38,164 bases of DNA from an uncultured Clostridia bacterium (GCA_937906775.1 CALCUD010000143.1:1-38164); one strand, 5' to 3'; numbered from the stretch's first letter, positions 1 to 7,407 are shown. The notes: generated by a model not told the origin, from the letters alone. A program made the numbers and translations.

Positions 1-794
1 CCGCCGAGTCCACGACCTACCGCTTCGCCAAGCACGACAAGGAAGCGTATCCGGACATCATCACGGCGAACGAAAACGGCAAGCCCTACTACACCAACTC
101 CAGCCATCTGCCCGTCGGCTTCAGCGAGGATATCTTCTCCGCGCTCGACGTGCAGGATGAGCTGCAGACCCTGTACACCTCCGGCACGGTGTTCCACGCC
201 TTCCTGGGCGAGAAGCTGCCCGACTGGAAAGCCGCGGCGAACCTCGTCCGCAAGATCGCGGAAAACTATAAGCTGCCCTACTACACCATGAGCCCGACCT
301 ACTCCGTGTGCAAGGATCACGGATACCTGACCGGCGAACAGTACACCTGCCCCGTCTGCGGCGAGAAGACCGAGGTCTACAGCCGGATCACCGGCTACTA
401 CCGCCCCGTCCAGAACTGGAACGACGGCAAGGCCCAGGAATTCCGCGACCGCAAGGTCTACGACATCGGCAGCAGCCGCCTGACCCACACCGGCCCCATC
501 CGCGCGGAGGAAGCCCCCTGCGCGTGCGGCGGCGCCGCGGAGGAGACCCCGGCAGCGGACAGCGCGGCCATCCTGTTCACCTCGGCGACCTGCCCGAACT
601 GCAAGCTGGCGAAGGCGATGCTGGACAAAGCCGGCTTCCCGTACCGCACGGTGATCGCCGCCGAGGAGCGCGCGCTGACCGAAAAATACGGGATCATGCA
701 GGCGCCGACGCTGGTCGTGACAAACGGCGAAGGATTTGAGAAATACAAAGGCGTGTCCGACATCAAAGGCATGCTGATGCAGCTGGGAAAATAA
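1..794 (+). CDS. nrdD: Anaerobic (class III) ribonucleoside-triphosphate reductase, C-terminal part, fused to a glutaredoxin-like domain (5' truncated)
   Basis: The 3' end of NrdD, the glycyl-radical enzyme that makes deoxynucleotides without oxygen. The reading frame is open from base 3; the start lies outside the window. Typical NrdD sequence is visible (YYTNSSHLPVG, VFHAFLGEKLPDWKAAANL, PYYTMSPTYSVCKDHGYL), then the zinc-site motif CPVCG and the glycyl-radical loop SRITGYYRPVQNWNDG, whose radical Gly codon is at 393-395. After the usual NrdD end and an Ala/Glu-rich linker there is an extra domain of about 75 residues. It carries a CPNC redox pair (about 595-606) and a QAPT cis-proline motif, the hallmarks of a glutaredoxin/NrdH fold. 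This suggests a built-in thiol reductant; some NrdD subfamilies use thioredoxin rather than formate. A flavoprotein disulfide reductase follows 54 bp downstream. The NrdD assignment is very secure and the role of the extra domain is inferred. Confidence 0.95.
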   Translation, partial: AESTTYRFAKHDKEAYPDIITANENGKPYYTNSSHLPVGFSEDIFSALDVQDELQTLYTSGTVFHAFLGEKLPDWKAAANLVRKIAENYKLPYYTMSPTYSVCKDHGYLTGEQYTCPVCGEKTEVYSRITGYYRPVQNWNDGKAQEFRDRKVYDIGSSRLTHTGPIRAEEAPCACGGAAEETPAADSAAILFTSATCPNCKLAKAMLDKAGFPYRTVIAAEERALTEKYGIMQAPTLVVTNGEGFEKYKGVSDIKGMLMQLGK

Positions 795-806
795 AAGAAA
801 GTTGAG

Positions 807-834
807 GCGGGGACGCGAAAGCTTCCCCGCTTTT
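807..834 (+). terminator. Possible weak rho-independent terminator after nrdD
   Basis: Stem GCGGGGA (807-813) pairs with TCCCCGC (824-830), followed by only four T. It may reduce rather than stop readthrough into the flavoprotein gene. Confidence 0.5.
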
Positions 835-848
835 CGGAGAGAAAGAAA

Positions 849-1760
849 ATGTACGATGTGATTGTTGTCGGCGGCGGCCCGGCGGGCATGACCGCGGCCC
901 TGTACGCCCTGCGGAACGGAAAGAGCACGCTGGTGCTGGAAAAGAACGGATTCGGCGGCCAGATCACCTACAGCCCCCAGGTCGAAAACTGGCCGGGGAC
1001 CGCGCGGATGAGCGGAAACGAATTCGCGGACGCGTTCCTGGAGCAGATCCTGGACCAGGGCGCGGAGGTCGACCTGTGCGAGGTGATCCGCGTCGAGGAT
1101 CTGGGAGACCGCAAAGCCGTATACACCGCGGAGGGCGAAGTCCGCGAGGCGAAGACGGTGATCCTGGCGACGGGCGTGAAGCACCGGACGCTCGGGCTGG
1201 AGGGCGAGGACGCGCTGATCGGCGAAGGGATCAGCTTCTGCGCGGTGTGCGACGGCGACTTTTATCAGGACAGGACCGTCTGCGTCGCCGGCGGCGGGAA
1301 TTCCGCCCTGCAGGAGGCGATCCTGCTGGCCGGGAAATGCGCGAAGGTGACGGTGCTGCAGGATCTGCCGGAGCTGACCGGCGAAAAGAAGCTGCAGCAG
1401 ATCCTCCGGGCCCGGGAAAACGTGGAGATCGTTTGCGGCGTGAAGATCACGGCGCTGAAGACGGCGGACGGAAAGATGGCCGGCGTGACGGTGACGGACG
1501 CGGCGGGACAGGAAACGGAGATCCCCTGCGACGGCCTTTTCGAGGCGATCGGGCTGATCCCGGAAAACGCCGCTTTTGCCGATCTGGCCGATCTGAACGC
1601 CCGGGGCTACTTTGAATCGGATGAAGGATGCGAAACCCGGACGGCCGGGATCTTTGTCGCGGGCGACTGCCGGAGCAAGACCGTGCGCCAGCTGACCACC
1701 GCGGCCGCGGACGGCGCGGCGGCGGCGCTGGCGGCCTGCCGGCTGATCGACGCGAACTGA
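849..1760 (+). CDS. trxB: Thioredoxin-reductase-like FAD flavoprotein, atypical pyridine-nucleotide site
   Basis: 303 residues, the usual size of a low-molecular-weight thioredoxin reductase. The FAD-binding GGGPAGMTAALYA is at the N-terminus (about 8-20), the redox motif CAVC at 131-134, a second nucleotide fold GGGNSALQEA at 148-157, and the FAD-closing FVAGDCR...QLTTAAADG near the end. The NADPH-phosphate-binding HRRxxxR motif that normally follows the second fold is absent: residues 167-180 read VTVLQDLPELTGEK. It may therefore use NADH, ferredoxin or another donor, as described for pyridine-nucleotide-independent clostridial relatives. Its position directly behind the NrdD-glutaredoxin fusion suggests it reduces that domain. 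GAGAGAAAG upstream is the ribosome site for the ATG at 849. The family is secure; donor and partner are inferred. Confidence 0.9.
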   Translation: MYDVIVVGGGPAGMTAALYALRNGKSTLVLEKNGFGGQITYSPQVENWPGTARMSGNEFADAFLEQILDQGAEVDLCEVIRVEDLGDRKAVYTAEGEVREAKTVILATGVKHRTLGLEGEDALIGEGISFCAVCDGDFYQDRTVCVAGGGNSALQEAILLAGKCAKVTVLQDLPELTGEKKLQQILRARENVEIVCGVKITALKTADGKMAGVTVTDAAGQETEIPCDGLFEAIGLIPENAAFADLADLNARGYFESDEGCETRTAGIFVAGDCRSKTVRQLTTAAADGAAAALAACRLIDAN

Positions 1761-1773
1761 AAGAGGAAGACGG

Positions 1774-2994
1774 ATGAAAATGAAACGGCTGATCTGCCTG
1801 ATCCTGGCGCTCTTCACGGTCCTTTCCGCGGCGGTTTCCGCCGGGGAGGACGAAATGAGCGAGGAGGACCGGGCGACGCTGGCGGAGATGGGCGAGACGG
1901 AGGACGGGGTCGACGACCGCGGCCTGTTTGCCCGTCTGTACAACACGCCCGGGAAAGTATATCAGGAACTGACCGCGGAGGACTTCGACGAAAATTCCCC
2001 GGCGCTGTGGATCGGGAAGCTCTCCGACGGGCGGAGCATCTATGAGGGCACGGTGACGGACGACCCGAACAAATCCCCCTCCGAGCAGGCGCCGCGCTCG
2101 AAGAAGCTTTTTACGGCCAGCGGGAACACGAAGGTCGAAATCCTGCACATCGATCCGCAGTGGATGATCCTCCGGAAGGACGGGATCATCGGATACACCA
2201 AGCGGACCTATGTCGAGCTGGACAGCGTCGAGACCGTGGATCCGGAGAATACCCCGCCCATCAACGCGCAGAAGCACGCGTGGGTGGCGACGGCGGGGGA
2301 GAACTGCCGCGTCCGCGTGACGATGGACGGTACGAAGGACAGCAACGTCTTTTACACCCTCGCGCCCGGAACGAAGCTGACCGTGTGGCGCTTCGAGGAC
2401 GGGTGGGCGATCGTGAACCTGTGGAAGACGTACGCGTATATCGCGGCTTCCGAGCTGACGGATCTGATCCCGGTCTCCCCGACGGAGGAACGGCTGAGCG
2501 ACGATTCGCCCATCGCGGCGTATTCCAGCTACTACAAGATTCCGGCCATGGTCGAAACGAAAGAGGAAAAGGAGAAATACGCCAACCGCTGCCACAACAT
2601 CCGGCGGGGGAGCGAACTGATCTCCATCACAATGCAGCCCGGGGACCGCTTCGACGCGAACGCGCTGATGGGCCCCTACAACAAGGGCCGCGGATACAAG
2701 ATCGCCGGCACGCTTTCCAACGGGACCTATACCGCGGGATACGGCGGAGGCACCTGCCAGGTGGCGAGCACGCTGTACAACTCCGTGGTCCAGCTGCCGG
2801 GGCTGAAGGTGACCAAGCGCCGGGCGCACGGCGGGGACGGAGCCTGCTTCTATCTGCCGCGGCACTGCGACGCCGCGGTCGGGAACGATTATCTGAACTT
2901 CTGCTTCATCAACAAATACGATTTTCCCATCCGCATCGAGGGGATCTCGAACGATGAAGGCGTGCTGGTCATGCTGATCTATCGGGCGGACTGA
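1774..2994 (+). CDS. Secreted VanW-family protein with SH3-like region
   Basis: 406 residues. The N-terminus (MKMKRLICLILALFTVLSAA) is a signal peptide, followed by an acidic stretch. The middle (about 100-235) contains two SH3-like wall-binding stretches, such as KVEILHIDPQWMILRKDGIIG and a CRVRVTMDG...GWAIVNLWK segment. The C-terminal 130 residues are a VanW domain with the diagnostic GGGTCQVASTLYNSVV and the surrounding TYTAGYGG and FPIRIEG. VanW proteins occur in glycopeptide-resistance clusters and widely in Firmicute envelopes; their biochemical activity is not established. It starts 13 bp after the flavoprotein gene, so co-transcription is likely. No other vancomycin-resistance gene is nearby, so this is probably a housekeeping envelope factor. 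Confidence 0.88.
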   Translation: MKMKRLICLILALFTVLSAAVSAGEDEMSEEDRATLAEMGETEDGVDDRGLFARLYNTPGKVYQELTAEDFDENSPALWIGKLSDGRSIYEGTVTDDPNKSPSEQAPRSKKLFTASGNTKVEILHIDPQWMILRKDGIIGYTKRTYVELDSVETVDPENTPPINAQKHAWVATAGENCRVRVTMDGTKDSNVFYTLAPGTKLTVWRFEDGWAIVNLWKTYAYIAASELTDLIPVSPTEERLSDDSPIAAYSSYYKIPAMVETKEEKEKYANRCHNIRRGSELISITMQPGDRFDANALMGPYNKGRGYKIAGTLSNGTYTAGYGGGTCQVASTLYNSVVQLPGLKVTKRRAHGGDGACFYLPRHCDAAVGNDYLNFCFINKYDFPIRIEGISNDEGVLVMLIYRAD

Positions 2995-3024
2995 GCACGG
3001 AACCGTCAAAGGAGCAACGGAAAA

Positions 3025-3120
3025 ATGCCTGAAAGCAAAAACGTGACGAAGAAATCCGGCCCGGTGACCGCGGTCGACGGGGTCTCGCTGAAGCTGATGG
3101 AGAAGAAGCTGAGTGTGTAA
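3025..3120 (+). CDS. Possible small ORF (31 residues) overlapping the start of fthC
   Basis: ATG at 3025 preceded by AAAGGAG (about 3008-3014, 10 nt spacing); stop TAA at 3118-3120. The end overlaps the GTG start of fthC at 3113 by eight bases in another frame, so translation could be coupled. The peptide is basic (starts MPESKNVTKK) and contains AVDGVSLKL, which loosely resembles the N-terminal strand of ABC-transporter ATPases, so it may be a gene remnant. No function can be assigned. It might also be only a ribosome-loading leader for fthC. Confidence 0.35.
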   Translation: MPESKNVTKKSGPVTAVDGVSLKLMEKKLSV

Positions 3121-3652
3121 CAAACAGGAGCTCCGGGCGCTCTGCCGGCGACGCCTGAACGCGCTGACGGAATCCTGCCGCCGGGAGGCCGGGGAACGGA
3201 TCACGGCGCGGATCCTCGCGTCCGACGCTTTCCGGGAGGCGAAAGCCGTCTTCTGCTACGTCAGCGTGCCGCCGGAGCCGGATACGCGCCGCCTGATCGC
3301 GGAAGCGCTGAAGGCGGGTAAAACGGTCTGCGTTCCCCGCTGCGGCGCGGCGGGACGGATGGACGCCGTCCGGATCCGGGCGCTTTCGGAGCTGAAGGCG
3401 GGCCGATTCGGCATTCCGGCGCCGGACGGCGCGGCGGAGCCTTTTCCGAAGGAAGCCATCGACCTGTGCCTTGTGCCCTGCCTGAGCGCGGGAAAGGACG
3501 GCACGCGGCTCGGACACGGCGGTGGATATTACGACCGCTTTCTGGCCGGGATCCAGGCACGGAAGATCTGCCTGTGCTACCGGAAGATGCTGACGGAAGG
3601 GCTGCCGGCGGAGGAGACCGACGTGCGGATGGACGCTGTGATCACGGACTGA
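3113..3652 (+). CDS. fthC: 5-formyltetrahydrofolate cyclo-ligase
   Basis: 179 residues, full length for the family (YgfA/FAU1/MTHFS). It converts 5-formyl-tetrahydrofolate to 5,10-methenyl-tetrahydrofolate with ATP in the cytosol, rescuing a storage or inhibitory folate form. The conserved LVPCLSAGKDGTRLGHGGGY (about 120-140), followed by YDRFL, is the substrate/nucleotide-binding signature. The N-terminal ELRALCRRRLNAL helix and the VFCYVSVPPEPDTRRLI strand also fit. The start is taken as GTG 3113 with GAGAAGAAG just upstream. The next in-frame ATG is deep inside the protein (about residue 83, codon 3359), too late to be the start. It is followed by terminator-like hairpins. Confidence 0.9.
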   Translation: MCNKQELRALCRRRLNALTESCRREAGERITARILASDAFREAKAVFCYVSVPPEPDTRRLIAEALKAGKTVCVPRCGAAGRMDAVRIRALSELKAGRFGIPAPDGAAEPFPKEAIDLCLVPCLSAGKDGTRLGHGGGYYDRFLAGIQARKICLCYRKMLTEGLPAEETDVRMDAVITD

Positions 3653-3656
3653 CAGG

Positions 3657-3677
3657 CGCCCGCGGGGCGGCCTTTTT
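3657..3677 (+). terminator. Probable terminator after fthC
   Basis: CGCCC (3657-3661) pairs with GGGCG (3665-3669) around a 3-nt loop. A short GC stretch and five T (3673-3677) follow. It sits directly behind the fthC stop codon. Confidence 0.55.
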
Positions 3678-3687
3678 GCCGCGACGT

Positions 3688-3716
3688 TTGCAAATCAAGG
3701 GGTTTCGTGATATACT
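3688..3716 (+). promoter_or_regulatory. Sigma-A-type promoter for the CNNM/CorC-type gene
   Basis: TTGCAA (3688-3693), 17-nt spacer, TATACT (3711-3716). The expected transcription start is about 3722-3723, roughly 58 nt before the ATG at 3781. Confidence 0.75.
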
Positions 3717-3718
3717 AT

Positions 3719-3747
3719 GCCCGTTCCCGCAGGGGGACGGGCTTTTT
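3719..3747 (+). terminator. Terminator-like hairpin at the predicted transcript start
   Basis: GCCCGTTCCC (3719-3728) pairs with GGGGACGGGC (3733-3742), one G-U pair, followed by TTTTT (3743-3747). It lies immediately downstream of the -10 box. It may stop readthrough from fthC or fold at the extreme 5' end of the new transcript. Confidence 0.6.
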
Positions 3748-3780
3748 ACGCCCTTATTTACGAAAGGATTGATTCATTCC

Positions 3781-5046
3781 ATGGGCCTATGGCTCGCTCT
3801 GATTCTGTGCGTTGCTCTCTCCGCGTTCTTCTCCGCGACGGAGACGGCTTATTCCGCCTCCAACCGGATCAGGCTCAAAACGCTCGCCGACGGCGGAAAA
3901 GACAAAGCCCGCCTGGTGCTGACGCTGCTTGAAAAATATGATTCCCTTCTGACCACCGTGCTGGTGGGCAACAACATCGTGAATATCGCCGGCACCGCCA
4001 TCGCGACGATCCTGTTCACCAAGATCCTGAACGGGGACGAATCCGGCGGCGCGACCCTCGCCTCCGTCGTGATGACGGTGGTCGTGCTGTTCCTGGGCGA
4101 GGTCGGCCCGAAGACGATGGCGAAGCAGGCGCCCGAAGGCTTCGCGATGGCGATCGCTCCCGCCGTCCGCGTGCTGATGGCGGTCATGACGCCGGCCGAT
4201 TTCCTCTTCCGCGCCTGGCGCCGCCTGTGCAGCCGCTTTGTGAAGGCGGATCCCGACGAGAGCCAGATCGAGGACGAGCTGATGACGATCATCGACGAGG
4301 CCCAGACGGAGGGCGATCTCGAGGAGGAGGAGGGCGAGCTGCTCCGCTCCGCCATCGAGTTCAATGAGCAGGACGCCTCCGATATCATGACGCCCCGGGT
4401 CGACGTGACCGCGATCGAGGATACCGCGACGGTCGAGGACGCCTCCCAGATCTTCCGGGACACCTGGTTCAGCCGCATCCCCGTATATCACGAGGATCTG
4501 GACCACGTCGTCGGCATCCTGAACGAGAAAGACTTCTACGCCATGACGCACGACGGCTGCAACGACATCACAAAGATGATGAAGGAGCCGGTCTTCGCCC
4601 CCGCGAGCCTTCCCGTGTCCAACCTGCTGCAGATGTTCCGCTCCACGAAAACGCACCAGATCATCGTGCTGGACGAGTTCGGCGGGACTGACGGCATCGT
4701 GACGCTGGAGGACGTGCTGGAGGAGCTGGTCGGCGAGATCTACGACGAGCACGACGAGATCAACGAGGAAGTCGTGGAGAACGAGGACGGCAGCGTCCTG
4801 GTCGACGGCGGCATGCAATTGCAGGAGCTGCTGGAGAAGACCGGCGTCCCCGACGACGATTTCGACGCCGATACCGTCGGCGGCTGGGTGAGCGAGATGC
4901 TCGAAAAGGTGCCGGAGCTCAACGATTCCTTCGGGCGCGGCGGATGGAAGTTCACCGTGACCGGGATGGACGGGTTCCGGGTGACGAAAGTCCTGGGCGA
5001 AAAAACCCCGGAGATCCGGGAGAACGAAAACGGCGAAACAGAATAA
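3781..5046 (+). CDS. CNNM/CorC-HlyC family membrane protein (DUF21, CBS pair, CorC domain)
   Basis: 421 residues from ATG 3781, chosen because MGLWLALILCVALSAFFSAT is the classic DUF21 start and GAAAGGA lies about 11 nt upstream; the longer upstream frame runs through the promoter. Order of parts: DUF21 membrane domain with SATETAYSASNR and LVGNNIVNI (1-150), acidic linker, two CBS domains (about 205-325, with DIMTPRVDVTAIED and FGGTDGIVTLEDVLEELVG), and a C-terminal CorC/HlyC domain (about 340-415). Family members are implicated in Mg2+/divalent-cation export or homeostasis; CBS domains sense adenine nucleotides. It has its own promoter and terminator, so it is probably monocistronic. The family is secure; transport substrate not shown. 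Confidence 0.9.
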   Translation: MGLWLALILCVALSAFFSATETAYSASNRIRLKTLADGGKDKARLVLTLLEKYDSLLTTVLVGNNIVNIAGTAIATILFTKILNGDESGGATLASVVMTVVVLFLGEVGPKTMAKQAPEGFAMAIAPAVRVLMAVMTPADFLFRAWRRLCSRFVKADPDESQIEDELMTIIDEAQTEGDLEEEEGELLRSAIEFNEQDASDIMTPRVDVTAIEDTATVEDASQIFRDTWFSRIPVYHEDLDHVVGILNEKDFYAMTHDGCNDITKMMKEPVFAPASLPVSNLLQMFRSTKTHQIIVLDEFGGTDGIVTLEDVLEELVGEIYDEHDEINEEVVENEDGSVLVDGGMQLQELLEKTGVPDDDFDADTVGGWVSEMLEKVPELNDSFGRGGWKFTVTGMDGFRVTKVLGEKTPEIRENENGETE

Positions 5047-5052
5047 CCGGAG

Positions 5053-5078
5053 CCTTCCCCCGGACGGGGGAAGGTTTT
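5053..5078 (+). terminator. Rho-independent terminator after the CNNM/CorC gene
   Basis: Nine-base stem CCTTCCCCC (5053-5061) / GGGGGAAGG (5066-5074) with a 4-nt loop, followed by TTTT and further T-rich sequence. Confidence 0.85.
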
Positions 5079-5088
5079 CCGGTTTTGG

Positions 5089-5117
5089 TTGTAAATTGAA
5101 AAGTTGTATGGTACAAT
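5089..5117 (+). promoter_or_regulatory. Promoter of the GntR-type regulator gene
   Basis: TTGTAA (5089-5094), 17-nt spacer, TACAAT (5112-5117). The -10 box is five of six to consensus. The transcript would start about 25 nt before the ATG at 5149. Confidence 0.75.
5104..5116. promoter_or_regulatory. Putative operator, inverted repeat overlapping the -10 box
   Basis: TTGTA (5104-5108), TGG, TACAA (5112-5116). It resembles half-sites bound by AraR-like GntR repressors (TTGTAC...GTACAA) with one extra central base. Its overlap with the -10 box suggests autoregulation; this is inferred. Confidence 0.45.
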
Positions 5118-5148
5118 TGCAACAACATGAGGAAAGGAAGTGGACGGG

Positions 5149-6237
5149 ATGGCTGAACAGCCGAAATATCTGGTGGTGGCTGAGACGCTTCGCAAGGAGA
5201 TCGCCGCGGGACTGTTCCGCGACGGGCAGACCCTGATGACGGAGGAGGATCTCCGCGTCCGCTTCCATGTCAGCCGGCAGACGGTCCGCCAGGCGATCGC
5301 AATCCTGGAGGACGACGGGCTGGTCGACCGTCGCCGCGGCAGCGGAACCTATGTCCGCCACGGGCCCCGGAAACGCCAGGGCACGCTGCGCATCGGCGTG
5401 ATCACGACCTATATCACCGACTATATCTTCCCCAGCATTGTCAGCGGGATCGAGAACGTGCTGAGCGAGCGCGGCGCGGTGATGACCCTCAGCGCCACGT
5501 ACAACAATCCCGAAACGGAGCGCAGCGTGCTCGAGCGGATGCTGGACGGGCAGGTCGACGGCCTGATCGTCGAGGGCGTCCGGACGGCGGGGGAGGCCGT
5601 GAACGAGGATCTGTACGTCCGGCTGACCGAGCGCAACATCCCCGTGATCTTCATGAACAGCTACTACAAAACGATGAAGTTTGCCCCCCACGTCGTGATG
5701 GACGACTACGGCGGCGGGAGGACCGCGGCGCGCGAGCTGCTCCGCCGCGGATATACGCGCCCGGCCGGCCTGTTCAAGACGGACGACCTGCAGGGTCAGG
5801 AGCGCAAAAACGGATTCCTGGACGAGCTGCTCAGCGCCGGGATCAAGGTCCCGGAAGAGCGGATGCTCTGCTTCGGAACGGAGCACCGGCTGGATCTTTT
5901 CCGCACCCGGGAGGGAAGGGACTTTGTGAAAATGCTGCTGGCCTACGAGGCGGACAGCATCGTGTGCTACAACGACGTGTTTGCCGTGAGCCTGATGGAG
6001 GTTCTGAAGGAGCAGGGCATGCGCCTGCCGGAGGAGCTGGGGATCATCGGGTTTGACAACAGCTTCTATTCCGAAATGAGCCATCCGACGCTGACGACCC
6101 TCGGACACCCGAAGGAATCCTTCGGCGCGCTGGTGGCGGACAAGCTGCTGAGGATGATCGAGGGGGACCGGGAGCGCAGCGTGAATATGCCCTGGACCCT
6201 GGTCGAACGCGAAAGCCTGCCCCGGGTGATCCGCTGA
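5149..6237 (+). CDS. GntR-family transcriptional regulator with LacI-type sugar-binding domain (AraR-like)
   Basis: 362 residues. The N-terminus is a winged helix of the GntR family (about 5-70: KYLVVAETLRKEIAAGLF, VSRQTVRQAIAILEDDGLV, RRGSGTYV). The rest is a periplasmic-binding-protein/LacI fold (GTLRIGVITTY, VDGLIVEG, IPVIFMNSY, GIIGFDNSFYSEMSHPTLTT). This layout matches AraR-type repressors that release DNA on binding a sugar. ATG 5149 is chosen over GTG 5140 because GGAAAGGAAG ends at 5140, leaving sensible spacing only for the ATG. No sugar gene is adjacent: the next gene is rlmH, overlapping by one base (TGATG). The ligand is therefore unknown and it may act elsewhere or on itself. Confidence 0.88.
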   Translation: MAEQPKYLVVAETLRKEIAAGLFRDGQTLMTEEDLRVRFHVSRQTVRQAIAILEDDGLVDRRRGSGTYVRHGPRKRQGTLRIGVITTYITDYIFPSIVSGIENVLSERGAVMTLSATYNNPETERSVLERMLDGQVDGLIVEGVRTAGEAVNEDLYVRLTERNIPVIFMNSYYKTMKFAPHVVMDDYGGGRTAARELLRRGYTRPAGLFKTDDLQGQERKNGFLDELLSAGIKVPEERMLCFGTEHRLDLFRTREGRDFVKMLLAYEADSIVCYNDVFAVSLMEVLKEQGMRLPEELGIIGFDNSFYSEMSHPTLTTLGHPKESFGALVADKLLRMIEGDRERSVNMPWTLVERESLPRVIR

Positions 6238-6716
6238 TGAGCGTCGCGATCGTGGCCGTGGGCCGGATGAAGGAAAAGCCCTACCGCCAGATGGCGGACG
6301 AATACCTGAAGCGCCTGAGCCGCTTCGGAAAATACGAGGAGATCGAGGTGCCGGATCTGCCGGAACCCGCGGCGTCCTCCGAAACGCTGGAGGAGCAGAT
6401 CCGGACCCGGGAGGGCGAGGAGATCCTTCGCCGGCTGAAGCCGCAGGACCTGGTGATCGCGCTGACGATCCCCGGAAAAATGCTCGACTCCCCCGGCCTG
6501 GCCGGAAAGATCGCGGACGCGCGGAACAAAAGCGTCGGCCGGATCGTTTTTCTGATCGGCGGGAGTCTGGGACTCGGGAAAAACGTCCTGGCCCGGGCGG
6601 ACGCCGAAATGAGCATGAGCCCCATGACCTTTCCGCACCAACTGGCCCGCGTGATGCTGCTGGAGCAGCTGTACCGGGCGGAAAAGATCCTCGCGGGGGA
6701 AAGATATCACAAGTGA
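6237..6716 (+). CDS. rlmH: 23S rRNA pseudouridine-1915 N3-methyltransferase
   Basis: 159 residues, the full length of RlmH (YbeA/YydA), a SPOUT methyltransferase. It methylates pseudouridine 1915 in helix 69 of 23S rRNA on assembled 70S ribosomes, using S-adenosylmethionine. The start MSVAIVAVGRMKEKPYR, the SAM-binding knot FLIGGSLGLG, and the diagnostic tail TFPHQLARVMLLEQLYRA...YHK are all present. Its ATG shares one base with the upstream regulator stop, indicating translational coupling. Confidence 0.96.
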   Translation: MSVAIVAVGRMKEKPYRQMADEYLKRLSRFGKYEEIEVPDLPEPAASSETLEEQIRTREGEEILRRLKPQDLVIALTIPGKMLDSPGLAGKIADARNKSVGRIVFLIGGSLGLGKNVLARADAEMSMSPMTFPHQLARVMLLEQLYRAEKILAGERYHK

Positions 6717-6738
6717 AACCCAGGGAGGGGGACAGAAG

Positions 6739-7377
6739 ATGAATCACAACAGACGGCTGATCCGCGCCATCACGGCGATCTTTGCTATTCTGGTCCTGCT
6801 TTTTGCCGACATCGCGGCGGCGACCGCGCCCGCGGATGTATCCCGGGCCATCTCCCAGAGCCAGATCGTCGCGAAGAGCAACAAAAAGAAGAAAAAATCG
6901 AACGCCACCGCGACGCCGACCGCCGCGCCGGAGGCAACGCCGGCGCCCGGGGAGGAGGCCGCCGATCCGGGCGTGACCCCGATTCCCGAAGGCCCGATCA
7001 TTGATCCGCAGAGCATCGCGGACTACCTTTTCGCCAACGGCTGCCTGCCGGAGAACTTCATCACCAAGAAGCAGGCGCAGGCGCTGGGCTGGGACAGCAG
7101 CTGGAACTATGTATCCGACGTGGCTCCCGGCATGAGCATCGGGGGCGACTATTTCGGGAATTATGAAGGAATCCTGCCCACCGGCAGGGGAATCCAGTAT
7201 CACGAGGCGGACTGCTGGTACAAGGGCGGAAAGCGCAACGCCTACCGGATCATTTTCTCCAGCGACGGGAGAGTCTGGTACACCGCGGACCATTACAACA
7301 CCTTTACCGAGCTGTTCCCGACCTGGACGCGTCCGGAAGTGACGCCCATCCCCGATCCGACCCTGCCCCGACGCTAA
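6739..7377 (+). CDS. Secreted barnase-type guanyl-preferring ribonuclease
   Basis: 212 residues. A signal peptide or membrane anchor (1-30, AIFAILVLLFADIAAATA) is followed by a basic KKKKK patch and an Ala/Thr/Pro linker. From about residue 88 the sequence aligns throughout with barnase: LPENFITKKQAQALGW, VAPGMSIGGDYF, YRIIFSSDG, YTADHYNTFTEL. All barnase catalytic positions are kept: Lys110 (barnase K27), Glu156 (E73), Arg166 (R83), Arg170 (R87) and His185 (H102). It should cleave single-stranded RNA, preferentially after G, outside the cell. Barnase producers normally need the inhibitor barstar; no barstar-like ORF is visible in this window. It lies 22 bp after rlmH and precedes other exported proteins. 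The family is certain; its biological role (nutrient scavenging or antagonism) is open. Confidence 0.93.
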   Translation: MNHNRRLIRAITAIFAILVLLFADIAAATAPADVSRAISQSQIVAKSNKKKKKSNATATPTAAPEATPAPGEEAADPGVTPIPEGPIIDPQSIADYLFANGCLPENFITKKQAQALGWDSSWNYVSDVAPGMSIGGDYFGNYEGILPTGRGIQYHEADCWYKGGKRNAYRIIFSSDGRVWYTADHYNTFTELFPTWTRPEVTPIPDPTLPRR

Positions 7378-7407
7378 AGGACGCCCGCGAACAAAGGAGA
7401 GATGCGG

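Noticed and set aside
1774..2994. Vancomycin-resistance locus suggested by VanW
   Set aside because: No vanHAX, vanY or two-component genes nearby; VanW-domain proteins are common in Firmicutes.
1447..3204. Long minus-strand open frame (585 codons)
   Set aside because: It lies opposite trxB, vanW and fthC, is Arg/Pro/His-rich as expected of antisense reading in GC-rich DNA, and has no family motif.
3787..7293. Very long minus-strand open frame (1168 codons)
   Set aside because: Antisense to four well-supported genes; composition (His, Arg, Gly, Val) is a GC artefact.
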